Part shown: one piece after another, positions 33,861 to 48,800 of the stretch
Position numbering within the stretch: the stretch's first letter is position 1
Layout of the letters: every line of letters begins with the position of its first letter
NCBI GenBank assembly: GCA_963920635.1
Contig: OY987298.1
Location: 129,713,735-129,777,734, forward strand
DNA length: 64,000 nucleotides
Source of the DNA: Pseudeuparius sepicola
Taxonomy: Eukaryota; Arthropoda; Insecta; Coleoptera; Anthribidae
Reading direction: 5' to 3'
The notes under the pieces: model-generated
Told to the model about the DNA's origin: nothing
The model's input: only the letters and a program-made list of their open reading frames with translations
Database searches by the model: none
Position numbers and translations under genes: made by a program

Positions 33861-36800
33861 GTGCGACAGAATTATTTGCATTCTAATTATTCCCTTGAGA
33901 ATTCTTTTTATACTCCTATTTGTCATACGTTTTCAATATTTTTGAATCTGGCATTTCTGGACAAACCTGTTGTTTTATAATAATTATGTTCGGCACATTA
34001 ACAACTAGATGATTCCTTCTAGTAGATTAAAAGAATTTTTTTTTAATTGTAGCCTTGTAAAGTTTAAATAGCACACCATACCTATTTGAATTTTGAGGTC
34101 AGCCTAAATCAGGAATTATTTGGAGGACACTGTTGCTGGGTGCTTCTCTACGGAAGCCTGGTGGTGCAATCCGGCTTCTGAGTTCAGAGTTCCCAATTCA
34201 TTGTTCTGACGTCACAACTTGGAATTTCTCATTTACTACGAAAGAACTCAGAAACGCTTAGGTACTTGTTACCTCAGACTCGGAATGCCAGAACTCGGAA
34301 ATTCTTATTTAGGTGGTACTATCTGAACGTTGTAGAATTTTAATATACGTAACATTCTCTTTATGGCTCTGCAAGTAACTGAGCAGTATCATTAGGTACA
34401 CCATGGCTGAGCACTGCCATAGTTTAGATATCTTTGAGAAATGTTTACTTTATTTTACGAAGTCAATAAAGTCTGCTTTAAGGTTATAACACACCACGAG
34501 TACTTATTTACTTGAGCATTCGAAGTGAATAAAGTATTGATGAGTAAACACTTGCGAGTAAACTTTCACAAGCAAAAGCACCCTTTATATTCACATGCTG
34601 GGCGAACAAATACTTTACTCGGTAGTAAACACTTATAAGTATTTCCTTGCTTTTATTTATCAGACCCATTGTTTTTATTGACAAAAAAATACGTCAAAAT
34701 AAAACGAAATATATTTTCCAAATAACAAAAAAAACAATTCTCATAATTAACTGAAGTAAAACAATAACAAATAAATATTAAATATTTCAATCAACAGTAA
34801 GTATTTATTTCCAACTCTCGCCCGCGTCCCACGCAGTAGTGCTGCGGGACGCTATTTTCCCACAACTTTAAAATTTTCCGCAAACAATGAAAGCATGACT
34901 ATGTTTGTGCTATTGTGCCTTGTGCCCACAGACAACTTTTATTAGACACACAATTTGAACTATATTGGGGAAATCAAGTGGAGAAAAAGGAAACCGCCAA
35001 AGCTCCCCTCTATCTCCTTTTACTTTGGTGGATGTTCTCGCACACTCACTCGCCCTGCCAACAGGTCGCGGGTTACACCTAGACTTTGGCAAAGTTTACA
35101 GAATATTTTATTCTGTAAACTTTGACTTTGGTTATACACTCATGGCGTCAAACGGAGTCGGGGAAGACAAGGGCGGAGGATGGTGGGGATGAGGGGAATG
35201 AAAGAGAATAATCGATTATTAATTTATGGTTTTGCTATCTCTCCCTACTGTCACCTCCACCAGAAACCCTGCCATTTTCCGCAACAAAATGAGAAGCACC
35301 AGTCTATTCGGGCACATTCGGGTAATAAAATAAAATAATACCACAGAAAATCTACTACGAATTTCTGTGATAATACCTACTTGTTATACATTATTTAAAA
35401 AAAATTGAAAAAAAAGTGTCCCGATTTGTTTCGTCTGGTCCCGATTTTTTTAACACAGTATCCCGATTTACCAAATCAGTGTGTTGGCAACCCTACTCCA
35501 AACCCGTGGATATTTCTTCAAATTACATGATCTCAGCATAATGAACTTCGTAACATAATAGTTTATTGGTAGTTCTCATATATAATTATTATTATGTATA
35601 CCTAGTAAATATTGTTTAGCTTGTCTCTTGAAATGAATAAATTAGGTATACCTAATCAAGAATTTAGAAACGTTGCTTGATATGTTAAGATTTATATATG
35701 GTTTTATTATTAATACAAACAGAACTTTTTCTAAAAAAACAATTAGGTATTGGTATTTGGATTCTCTGGCATATTAAATCAGAATATGCCGAAGTACTGC
35801 AAATAAGGGTTTCCGAGTTCTGATATAGTAAATGAGAAATTCTGAGTTGTGACGTCAGAACAATGAATTAGGAACAATGAAGACGGATTGCTCCACCGGG
35901 CTTCCATATTTTTCCTACGAGATTTTCACATTTAAAGGATTTGGAAGGCTGTCACTCGGGCTGTGTTCAAAAATGGAGTGGTAGAATACTTGTAAGCTTT
36001 CTTCTGAACATTTTTGTTATTTAAGTGAAAATTAACTTGCCGATGCCATGTCATTCAAAAATGTCTGTATGTGTGATTGTGATAACTGTATAACTTTGAT
36101 AGATGGTGACATGGTAGCTTATGGAAAGCCATTTGTCAGATTTTACAACCCTTGTATTTTCCAGTACATATTTTATTAAATTTTAGGTTCCTATAACCTT
36201 GGTTGACTGACATATTGATAAAGATTGCTCACGGCGAGGTTCACGGCTGTCATGTTTCACACTTTTTTGGTTCATCATGCATTTTCCGGACACAAAATAC
36301 AACGCAAAATACATTGTTAGTCCTCAGCGCCATCTGTTTTCCAGGACATGAAGCATTGGCTGTGAGAAGTCTTATTAAATACGTCAGTCAACAAGTAAAT
36401 ATTTTCTGACTACCTCCCAAGTGTGAGGGGTCTTCAGTTTAGGTACTTGTTTTTTTCTACACTGGTACTGCACAGGTACTGCAGAATCCTGCACATGTAC
36501 TGCAGAGTCCTGCACAGGTACTTAAGAGTCCTGCACACATACCCACTGCACAGTCCTGCCGATGTACTGCAGAGTCCTGCCGAAGTACCTATTGCAGATG
36601 TCCTGCATACAAATTTGTACACCTATTACAGAACCTGATGACCCCTCACTCCCAAGCTACCTCCTGTATCATTTTTTTTTATCACATTCATTAAATAAAC
36701 AAAAAATATAAAAATATATTGTTTTTGCAGATAAGGACAATGTGTCAGTGTTAAACAGGAGTACCATCCAAGATGTAAGTACCTATTATTTCTCTTTACC

Positions 36801-39800
36801 ACTAATTTTACCATCAAGACGTAATAATAATATAATTAAAGCTAGTTGAAATAGCTGTGACAAGGGAATTTAATTTAGTAGGTATGTTTTTGTTGTGGCA
36901 TTATGGTACCTAAACCTAATATGGTAAGTTGATAGTACCTATTATTGGCTCCCCATTTTTTTTATGAAACTAGATAGTGGCCTTATTAGGTATATATTTA
37001 ATTATTAAGAAAGACATTTTAATTCGTTTTGTAATCTTTTCAATAGCTTTTGAAACCGGGATTTTAAAATTCTTTGATTTTAAATAAGTATTAAGTCTGG
37101 TGCCTAGTGCAGTAGTGCAGCAACTTTATCTTTATATTTAAAAGTGAACATACTGTAAAATAATAGAAACGTAGGCAACACTTTTGCTTTATGTTTTACT
37201 TTTACTTTGATTTAATTGTTGTAACGAGGTTACCACGCTGTTCTTCTTTCTTCATCAATCACAGTCTCTAACAAAGTTGGCTCGCTTTTCTCCCTGATTT
37301 TCCGACTACATCTCACCGCGAAGTCCTACTCCTCTATCGTCGCATCGCGTCATCGCTACGTCCGCCCGAGCCGCCGACCGAGGGCACCACGCACGCATCT
37401 AATCGGCGGCCGCTAGTCCAGATGTGTCCGCCCGGGCCGCCGATAGATAGCACTGGGAACCGGTATCTCACCGCCGGGTCCCAGTCCTCGGCTGATAAAA
37501 CTGTGGCCGTTTATTCCATCAGGTGTCTTAGTCTGCCTATACTAACCGAAAACGACGGGGCCGGAGCCGAGGAAGAAGAGTTATTATTATTTTGTAAATA
37601 ATTAATCTTTAGTTTCTTTTGTACATAGGGTAATCAATATACGGGGTTAATTGTTATTCGGTGCTTAATTTCATCCCCTGCACACCTCCCTGGCTCAACC
37701 ATCTCTGGACCTAAAAGAAAAACCACTCCTGGCGCCCGGGCAAAACGCCAAAAGAGGCTAAACAACAACTCTAAAGCCCAAAGTACCTTACAAAATTGGC
37801 GACACCGAGCAGGGACACAGAGCCTAGGGAAGCAGGGGTGAAATCTTGCACACCGTATAACTCCGCGAATTCTGCACCGATACCCACCGAGTGACACCTC
37901 ATTTCCGCAAAACCGAAGTCAAGGAAGCCGTTGCAAGGATTACCGGATTGATGACGTCACTGCCTGACTGGTTTTCCGCAAACATCTGAACCGTCGGAGT
38001 GGGAAAACCGCGTCTACCGGAGTTAGGGGACAATTTTCAAGCGTCACCTGGAGGAGCAGTGAAATTTGACATATTTGTCAATTTGACAGATCTTCGCTGG
38101 GCCAAAGAGGCCAGGCAAGTGACACCTCATTTCATAGGTTCTCGAGGTCACTGAACAAGATTCCACTGTCAAATTTTCATTTGCATCCCCGGTTGTGAAG
38201 ATAGGCCTGTCACAAACGAATCTTCGTTGGCAGAACCGAAATTTCCTGTGCGCTTGACTTTCTTGATGCCGCCGGACCAAACAAACCGAGAATTTTCCGA
38301 AATTTTCCCGAGTTTCCCAAATTTTCCGACTGGCCGTGTGACATATCAAACCAGAGCTTTTCGAGGATGGGCAACCGATTGTACATATTACCGAGGCCCT
38401 AACTGTTACCGTTTTCGAGATATCACCATGCACAACCTGAAACAGACCTTTATTCCAATTACCGCCACCGAACAATCAGTACCGACTTTTACCGACCGTA
38501 ATTCTGGCCCAGTAGGATGGGTATACCGTAGAAATGAAGATCTAGACAACCAGACCGTTACCAATCATCCGACTGCCATGACAACCCCGAAAATTGACGT
38601 TACCCGATGGAATGTCTGTTTCAATGTCCGAAATGACCCTATCGAATTTCTAGAGACGCTAGAAGAAATGTGCGAGATCGAACACCTGTGCTGCGACCAG
38701 CTACTGCCTCACCTACATTTTCTTCTACAGGGAGCAGCATCGTTGTGGTACCGAAATATTAGGCACACCTGCACAACCTGGAAAGACTTTGTCGATAAAT
38801 TCCGTCTGTACTACTTCCCGGGAAATTACGAAGAAGACCTTCTGTCCCAGATTAGCTTCCGTCGTCAGTGCCCCGGAGAATCCGCCGTGCACTATTTCAT
38901 TGAGTTGCAGACTCTAATGAGACGACACGGAAAGCTCACGCCCGAGGAACAAGTGACATGGTTATACCGCAATCTGCTTCCGGAATACCAGCTCTATATC
39001 CGACCGTCTGACCTTATCGACTATGGATCACTGCTTTCCGCTGCTAGGGGCTACGAAGCGATTAAGGAAGATGAGAGCCGCCGATTTGTGAGCTCGCCGA
39101 CTGATAATGGACTCCCTCGTACTCCAAGGCGACACAACTCCGCTATTCCGAACCAGCCATTGTCGTCCGTCTACTGTACAGCCTCCCGATCGAGCGCATT
39201 TACGCCGACACAAGTACCGCCTATGACAGCTGTATCGCCGAAACCAATCTCTCGCCCTCCTACTATGCTAAGTTCCTTGTCTGTTCCGAAACCGGCTGCG
39301 ATATCCGTTCTTTCACCGCCAACTGTTCAAGAGCATACACCCAGAGTAGTTCCGATGCCACCAGTACCGTTGATTTCCCAACCTGTACCGCAAGCTAGCA
39401 CTGTGCAACCTTGTTGCACACCGACTGACGATATCACCTACGCCGGAATCTGCAACATTGCCCAACCTTCCTCCACACTCTGCTGGAGGTGCGGCCAAAC
39501 TGGGCACTTTAGAGACAAGTGTACCACCGTCCCGAAGTTGCCTTGCTCCAAGTGCGGCACATTGGCAACATTGGCCATGAAGTGCCCATGTCTGACCCCG
39601 ATGTCCAAACTGCAGGGATCCGAAAACCGCAGGGAACCGTCAGATGCTCAATCGACCACAACTTCTGAAGCCCATTCAGAAGCAGTCTGTCCCAGTCCGG
39701 AACCCAGAGCCCCGAATCACCTGACCGTCACAACACGCCCTGAACCCACCGAAGGCACAGAGAAAGCTCAGCCTTCTGTTCTTGAAAAGCTGACCCGTAA

Positions 39801-42800
39801 ACTTCCGACTTTGACCGATTTTACCGAAACCGAATCGAGGAAGCTTTGCCCGCTACAGCCTGCCTGTACCGAGACTTTGGTGAAAAGCCCTTACTCAGCC
39901 ACCGCTCAACCCAAAGAAGCTAACAAACCGCCAACTCCCGTGACACGCCGATGTTTGCCCAGACTGTTCTGTAGCATCGGAAAGCTTGTCCGACGAAAGC
40001 CCATTTACCGATCCAAGCCTCGACAAACCGTCCCAAAATCCGTGGGTCGGATAAGTGATGCAGTTAACCGGATTGTACCGAGAGTCATCACATTCCACCG
40101 CAAACACCGAACCAGAAAAAAAAAGTAAATTGCATTTCCTTTTTTTTGTCGAAGTAAGGGGGGAATGTAACGAGGTTACCACGCTGTTCTTCTTTCTTTA
40201 TCAATCACAGTCTCTAACAAAGTTGGCTCGCTTTTCTCCCTGATTTTCCGACTACATCTCACCGCGAAGTCCTACTCCTCTATCGTCGCATCGCGTCATC
40301 GCTACGTCCGCCCGAGCCGCCGACCGAGGGCACCACGCACGCATCTAATCGGCGGCCGCTAGTCCAGATGTGTCCGCCCGGGCCGCCGATAGATGGCACT
40401 GGGAACCGGTATCTCACCGCCGGGTCCCAGTCCTCGGCTGATAAAACTGTGGCCGTTTATTCCATCAGGTGTCTTAGTCTGCCTATACTAACCGAAAACG
40501 ACGGGGCCGGAGCCGAGGAAGAAGAGTTATTATTATTTTGTAAATAATTAATCTTTAGTTTCTTTTGTACATAGGGTAATCAATATACGGGGTTAATTGT
40601 TATTCGGTGCTTAATTTCATCCCCTGCACACCTCCCTGGCTCAACCATCTCTGGACCTAAAAGAAAAACCACTCCTGGCGCCCGGGCAAAACGCCAAAAG
40701 AGGCTAAACAACAACTCTAAAGCCCAAAGTACCTTACATTGTTGGGAAGATTCAAGTTTTTCTTTATTATCTTTATTATTCTGAAAGTAATTAAAAATGC
40801 GCAGTGTCGTTATACCAACCAGAAAACTTAAAAATTACTAACTGACACCAGCTGACCACTAATTTGACTTTGATGAGTAAAGACAAAATTGTTTGTCAAA
40901 TAGCTGTATTACCTATTAACTACAACCTCAAAGAAGAAAGCTACCTACAACTCTATTTTTTTATTCAATTATATTTAAACTAAATTCTAAACAAAAACGT
41001 GGTTTGGAAAAAAGTCCCTAGATGAAACTTACTTAATTCTTTACAAAAAGGCTGCTTGAACGTAGATTTTCTCTGCTTTATTTCTTTAACTTTAAAGTAA
41101 AAGAAAAAGCAGAAGCTTAAAGGTAAACATAAAGTTGTTGCACGAAACAGGCTTTATTTTGTGCGAAATTTGATAATTTATTGCTTTATAAACCCTAGAA
41201 CTACTACTACTGGCCCCTAGTATTATTACTAGTACCTAATTTTTTAACAAATTGGTCTATATTACAAACCGAGGCGGAAAACCCTTCATTACAGCCGAAG
41301 GACGAGAAGGATGTGGGAAGAGAAACCACAGTCACAGCTGGTTATAGCATATTATTATCTTAATTTCAAGCTTAAGATTTCAATTATTAACAAAGTAAAT
41401 ATTTGGATTGTGTATGATACTTCGATGATACTGTACCGTAATAAGAGATAATCTCAAGTGACGTACCGAATTCAAACTCGACTGCATGACCTCACTTGAG
41501 ACTTGATGCTAATTTTTTTTTGTCCTTAAATGGATTATTTCTTTATATTTAAGTATTTTTGGGGATTTAAAATGAAGGAGAGGCTAACAACTTAATTTTT
41601 AATTGTCTGCTAGATGTAAGGTGTAAGTATTCCGCGAAGTTAAAATGAGAATATTATGCATTGTGTTGTGGAAGGTATTTTGTTCGGTATTTTGCAGAAT
41701 GTTTAGGTATCATTTTCTAAATTTTAAAAATATTTTATAATATCCTATGTCCTATAATTTATAAATAATATTAAAATAAAAACAATAATCGCAACATTGA
41801 AACGTAATACGCATCTATTAATAATGAGTAACATACAAGTTTATCTAGCCAACAGTTTCTTTAAATCACTAGTAAGGTACTTTCTCGGTAAAAGTAGGTA
41901 TGGGTCCGTTTTGTGTGATTTATTAACATTTTGCTCCTTGAAACTGACATAGTTGGCCATGTATTTTGTATGGAAGAGGTGATTTTTGCTAAAAAATGCA
42001 GAGTTCATCAATTAAAAAAAAATCTGGGTCAAATCGCACAATTCATAAACTTTTTACAGAATACCCGGAAAACAAGTGGTCACACTATGTGTCTCTAATT
42101 TCTGGAAAGTGACATATTTAAGGGTAAATATAAGAACACCACCAAAGTTTAAGTTTAGTGTGGAGATTTCCTCTGACTAGTGACATTTTCTACCTACATT
42201 CAAAATTGATTTTCAATTGGAAAAATAAAAGATAAAAAAAATCTTTTCAAAACTGAGCTTTTATTCAAGTCATGTACTAAAACTAATAAAATAAGTTTAG
42301 GTTGCGACAATTTTTTTGTAAATCAAAAAGTTTGTCTCACGAAATGTTCATAAAAGTAGGTACCAATTAATTTTTCTTTATTTTTTTTAAATTTCTTTAT
42401 TGGATATTGATTGGTTGATAAGCAAGTACCTACTTGGCAAAGAATGCATTTTCCTTACAATTCGCGCGACAACTTTTTTAATTTAAAAAAACTGGTCGCA
42501 ATTTGGCATTGAATTATCTTAACGAAAACCCAAACTTATTTTATTCGTTTTAGTACATGGCTTAAATAAAAGCTTGTTTTTAAAAAGGTTTTTTATCTTT
42601 TATTTTATTTTGTGCTTTTTAGAACCTATTTGATTTCCTTGTGAGGAGGGTGGTAAAGAAATTTAGTCCGCCATCTTGGGGTATCTGCCATATTGGATTT
42701 AGTATGACGTCACTTAGGTACCTTATTATTTTGTCTCGTCAAACTTTTTCATTTTATACCCATGTAGGTTGTGAAGAAGTAGGTAATGTGCCATCTTGGG

Positions 42801-45800
42801 GCAGCCACCATATTTAATTTAGGGTGATGTCACTAACTGTATCGTTCTCTACTCTTCAAGTCCTTTCCTTTGATATCCATATTACGAGGGTTAAAAAGAA
42901 AATGTAATCCGCCATCTCAGAGCAGCGGTCATATTGAATTTAGTGTGATGTCACTAACTTTATCGTTTTCTATTCTTCAAGAACTTTCATTTTGATACCC
43001 ATATTAAGGGGGTTGAAAAGAAAAAATGAAATCTGCCATCTTTGGAGCGGCGGCCATATTGACTTTAGTGTGATGTCACTAACTTTATCGTTTTTTACAC
43101 TTCAAGCTCTTTCATTTGATACCCACATTAAGGGGGTTGACAAAAAATTCATCATCCGCCATCTTGGAGCGGCCGCCATTTATTGAGTAAGGCATAATAT
43201 TGTATTGTCACCAGAACCAGAACATGGGTGTTTCATCTTAAGTGCGAACACCCCCATAAAATTTGTATTCTTCATCCGATTTTAGCCGTTTTTTTTCTAA
43301 AAATAGGCCACAAAAAACTCTTTTTTTTACGTTGGTGCAAAATTTCACGTCTTAATCTCAATTTTCAAGGCCAACTACGAATTTTTTTTTTTAGTAAAAA
43401 GTGAAGAAAATTATTTAGCGATTTTTTTATTCAAAATCTGACACCACAGCATTAACCGCGACACCTAAAATTCCCCACATTCCAAATTTGAACAAAAAAT
43501 ATACAAAGAGTTATATTCTACAGGGTGCCAAAGTTGGGCAAAATAGGAATTTTAAAGGCATCTGGCAAGTCAAGTGTGCCATGGAACCCATTCAAAACAG
43601 TTGAATGATCAACAGAACCACTCAAAGTGTTGGTGTGCAAAGATACAATTCAAAAATGTACAGGGTATTTTTCTCTGGGTCATCTCAAAATGCTGAATTT
43701 GTATGAAACTTTAATATGGGTCAAGAAAGCTCTGGAATGTTTGAAAAATATTAATAAACACAACAGTAGATAATTTATTTTTTACAAATGCCAACCAACA
43801 AATAAAAACAATGTGAATTACTTGACCCTTCTCAACAAAATCACCGTCGAGGATGATACATTTTCTGTGCGTTTCCTGCCTTGACTCATATGGACTTAAT
43901 GACTGGCAGGCTTCTGCATTTTTTATAGTTCGTTTATAATGTCTGGGGTGGTTTTGATGATTTTTGACCTTTATAAAGTTTAAAAAATTCAGCATTTTGA
44001 GTTTGTACAGAGAAGAACACTTTGTATATTTTTTATTGGATCGTTGCACATCGACACTGTGAGCAGTCCTGTTCATCATCCAACTGTTTCGAAGTAATTC
44101 CATGGCACACTTGACTCGCCAGATGCCTTTAAAATTCCTATTTTGCTCAACTTTGGTACTCTGTACAATGGAACTTCCTATATATTTTTTTGTTCAAATT
44201 TGGTATGTGGGCGTTTTGGTGTGTCCTAATTAACGCTGTGGTGTCAAATTTTAAATAAAAAAATCGCTAAATGATTTTCTTAATTTTTTACTAGAAAAAA
44301 ATTCGTAGTAGGCCTTGTAAATTGAGATTAAGACCAGAAATTTTGCACTAACGTAAAAAAGAGTTTTTTGTGGCCTATTTTTAGAAAAAAAGTGGCTAAA
44401 ATCCGATGAAGAATACAAATTTTACGGGGGTGTTCGCACTTAAGATGAAACACCCTGTACATACATACATACACATACATACATATACAGGGTGATTCAT
44501 TGGGAATGGGAAATCCCGAAACTGGGGGTAGGGGAGACCAAAATATGGCGATTGAGTCCAACATTGCTTAAACAAATGTTGTTTGTTTGAGAGATACAGT
44601 GCGTACAAGTTCTTCTTTTTTAGATTGAATTATGGCTATATCTACCAAAATAATCAAGCTGCTGACCTGAAATTTGGCACTGCTATGTTTTTGGGGATGG
44701 AGAATAAGCTGAAAATTCAATTTCTACGTATCTCGCGTTCTTATTTATTGCAATTAATAGGTTTGTTGTAGGTAGCAATCTCAAACTAGTCCGAACCAAT
44801 AACCAGAGTTAAAAACAGTCAGAGAATTTGAACTGTATAATCAACTTTATGTTGACAATTTGAGTTTCCATACTAGAACACAGCTATTCTAATAACAAAA
44901 TATTCGACCAGCAAGGAAAAATCACACGAGTTGGCAACGTACAATAAACGAATAAAGCTTCAAGGCTTCGCGGTCCTATTCACATAGCTCAAAATTATTA
45001 TGACGTCAAAATTAAGAAAACCGTTAAAAACGGAAATAATTTTGAACTCAATTTTCTCCCAAAGGAGGTAAAATTTTTAGTTTAGAATTTTACTAGTGTA
45101 GTCTGCATCAATACAGGCTTTCAACAAAATAAAATTTGAAAAACGGTTAAATACCCTATTCTGCCATTAGCTATTCGTATTCGATACTCCAATAATATTT
45201 AATATTTAATAGTATTTAAACCACTTTATTTTCAAATTTGGAAAGTCTACTATGTCTCCTTGAATTTAAGGTCATTAGATTATTTATTTTCATGGGTAAC
45301 TAGATCTTATGCCAATCACAAATACTACCAATATTTTTTTCAAATTTTTATAGTAAACTGACAAATGTGACATATCAAATTAATTGGGATATTTCACTTA
45401 ATAAAAAATGATTTAATTTTGGAGCCCAAAAGAAGGACGGAGGAAGAGCTATCGATCGCACCCGCCACCTCTTTTTTCTGTCAAATGACAGCCGAGATAA
45501 TTTGAGTGAGCCACTTAAGCCACCCTGTATATTCGAATATAATATAAATAGTATCCTTTGCTCAATGGCAGTATGTAGGCAAAGTCTATGTATGAGGTAT
45601 GTAGGTACCTATGGAATGTGTTCATTGTAATGAATACTCTTTCATTCGTTACTAGGTCATGTTACAGTCAAATGGCATTCTGCTAGTGAAAGTGATTGTG
45701 CCAGCATCAAAAAAAAAATTGGGGGCGTGATTTTTAAATTGCTTGCATTCTGTGAACACTTATAAATAACAATTTGCGGTACATAGAGGAGGGATAATAA

Positions 45801-48800
45801 TATACTTATGTTTATGTTTCAGAAAACCCTGGCATATTTTCTGGAGCATACCTGGCTTCAAAAAATAAAAATAAAATTCTCATTGACCATGTATCTATTG
45901 TCCTTAGTTTCATAGATACAGGGTGTCGAAGTTTACTTTGTAAAATTGAATATTGACCGTATCTTCTACTTTATAGTAATACCAAAAATCATAATATTCA
46001 TGATCTTTGGTAATACATTATTGAAATTTGGCACTGCTGTGTTTTTGGGGATGGAAAATAAGGTGAGAATGTCATTTTCTACGTATCTCACAGAGGGACG
46101 ACTTGCACTATTTTTCGGTCGTGTTTTTACTCGTAACTTTTTTGAGGTTATCTTTTTGATCTTGCAGGTCCAAAACTTTGGTTGAACTGAGATGGGATAG
46201 AACTCGTCAGTTTTTTCGTACATTATTACGAAACGGAAATAACGTTAATTAATTAATAATCCGAATTTTTAAACAACTTTCTATTACAAAACCTAATTTA
46301 TCGGAGTTTATTTCGCCGCCCAAAATCAATGATAGACCAAAAAATTTACAAATTGCGGGCCTGTGCAGTTTTAAGCTCGAAAATGACTAAAAATGTTGGG
46401 AAAGCTTTTGACTTTAATGCCCTGTAACTTTGGGTTGAGCATTTTTTAAGTTGAGCGACATGCTTTTATGGTCACAGTCCCGCATAGATGAGAAATAACT
46501 TATTTTATTTCTTCTTCTTCTTCACAAAAAACCCGCATATCATGTATTTAGTTAATTAAACACACCAAATGTGACTTTCAACCAATTTTCCGTTTTTTCT
46601 TCTTCTCAGATTTGGATAAGTTTTTAATAAACAGGAACACTTCCCTGACGAGTATTCGTTGTCAGTAGTTGTTTATCGTGGACCCAACTATTTTAAACAA
46701 TTGACAATAAGTTATAAGTTATTTTAAAATAAAATAAGTTATTATAAAATTCGGATTTAAATATATTCGACAACTCCCCGTCGTTCTACTACATTTCTTG
46801 GCCCGGTCCAGGACATCTCAGACAACTTGCAAGAATACCCTACTCGTACCATTGATTCAGTTCACCCCTTGGTTCTCCCCAAACTGCATTTTTGAGAGCG
46901 TAAACATTAATTATCCTATCTTCTTGATTAATAGCGATTTTTCAGATAACACCAGACCACAAGTGTGGTCCCCAGACTACAAGTGTGGTCCCTACAAGGT
47001 TATGTTCCTAATAACTTCATTATAAATCATTATCATTTGTTTGCCACAGCCTATAAGCAGCGTCCAGAGATATAAGTATTCTCTAGACTTTGCTATAGGT
47101 ATACTAATTTTCCATTAGTTTTCGAGTAGTGTGTAGGACCGTATGGCGTATAGCTCCATTATTTTTCATCGTAGTGAAAACTTTGTTATAACTGTGCGTA
47201 TTTCCATATCTTTCATAATTAAAAAAAAATGTTGCCTAAAAATTCAAAAAACGCGATGTTCAATTATTGTTTTTCGATTAACACATCTTGATCAGCATTA
47301 AAATATCCTACCCCTACACGTATAGTTCGTATAGCAAGTAGCAAGCTAAGAAGTGGTAATAAACTATTCTAAATAATGTGTTTAACTGAAAGGAAAGATA
47401 GTATTCGCCAAAGAGCACAATAGAAAAATTACAATTAGGATATTTTTTTACATTATTTCTTAGGAAGTACACATATACACGAACATATACAGGGTGAGTT
47501 TTTTCGATGCCCACTATGGGGATCTCGGAAACTAGCAGAGCTAGAACAAAGGTTAAACGGAGAAAGAATTGCAGTTTTGAATGCTCAATCTAATGCCCCT
47601 TTTGGATTTTTAAAAAAGTTCACGGCTCACTAGATATTTTGAAAAAAGTGATTTTTTGCTATTTCTTCAGATCTCTGGAGCTCCGTTATTTCTGATTGTA
47701 CAGAAAAACTGTAGAGACAAAAATTGTAGATAACTTTGGGCTTAATAAGATAATTTAATCCAATTTTTTATGTTGTTTGTGATTTTTGAGATATGACATA
47801 AACTTGTGTTTTTTTAAATGTAAATCATAGTTGGCTGTGGCCTTATAAAATCGGCCATTTTTTGAGCTTTCCAAAGATATAATACTCGGCATAGTTATTA
47901 CAAAAAATAAAAGAGCTATGGCTAATTTTCTTTTTTTAATTTTTACATAGTCAGCCATGGAATATTTTCATAATTTCGTTCTATTGTATAATAAGACATA
48001 CTTCAAACTTTCAAATATTTTATTTTTAGCTGGTGACAAAATATAACAAAATAAAACAAAAATTATCATGATGGAGCTCCACCACATAATTACTTGCCCG
48101 TAAGAAATTACCTAGATCAGCTCTATCCAAATAGTTGGATAGGGAGAAATAGACCTATTTCCTGGCAGTCCCGATCCCCCGATTTGTCTGTTTTAGATTT
48201 CGTTGTGTGGGGAACAGTACAAAATAAAGTATGAGACAATTGTTGAATTAAGAGCAGCTGTTTTAGAACCAATTGCCAGTATTGACAGGCGCTCTCTAAG
48301 AAAGTCGACAAATTCAGCTTTAAAAAGATGCAATATTTGCATAAATAATAATGGTGGATTGTTTGAACACCTTTTTTATTTTAAAAGGTGACCTTTTAAA
48401 ATAATAATAATTTGGATTAGAGTTTTTTAATTTTTGTTTTATTTTCTTACATTTTGTTACCAGCTAAAAACAAAATATTAGAAAGTTTTAAGTATGTCTA
48501 ATTATAAAATAGAACGTAATTATGAAAATATTCCATGGCTGACTATGTGAAAATTAAAAACAAAATCAGAAAATTAGCCATAGCTCTTTTATTTTTTGTA
48601 ATAACTATGCCGAGTATTATATCTTTGGAAAGCTCAAAAAATGGCCGATTTTATAAGGCCAAAGCCAACTATGATTTACATTTAAAAAAACACAAGTTTA
48701 CGTCATATCTCAAAAATCACAAACAACATAAAAAATTGGATTAGATTATCGTATTAAGCCCAAAATTATCTACATTTTTTTGTCTTTACAGTTTTTCTGT

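Larger units (their letters stand above)
37220..40738 (+). mobile_element. Gag-only LTR retrotransposon
   Basis: Two 573-bp LTRs (37220-37792, 40166-40738) start TGTAA and end TTACA. They bracket a 2373-bp interior with a single gag ORF. The flanking 4-mers TTGT (37216-37219) and TTGT (40739-40742) are a target duplication. I saw only two differences between LTRs, so the insertion is recent. No protease, reverse transcriptase or integrase sequence fits in the interior, so movement would need enzymes from a relative. It lies in the sense direction in the large PIP5K intron. Confidence 0.93.

Noticed and set aside
38044..38475. 143-codon minus-strand frame
   Set aside because: It is antisense to the start of the gag ORF and the untranslated leader of the LTR element; a shadow.
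42640..43190. CRISPR-like array
   Set aside because: Units of ~120 bp diverge along their whole length with no short constant repeat and variable spacer. The genome is eukaryotic, so this is a tandem satellite.
47755..48744. Mirrored frames starting MADYVKIK on opposite strands
   Set aside because: These are the two inverted arms of the 47490-49011 element.
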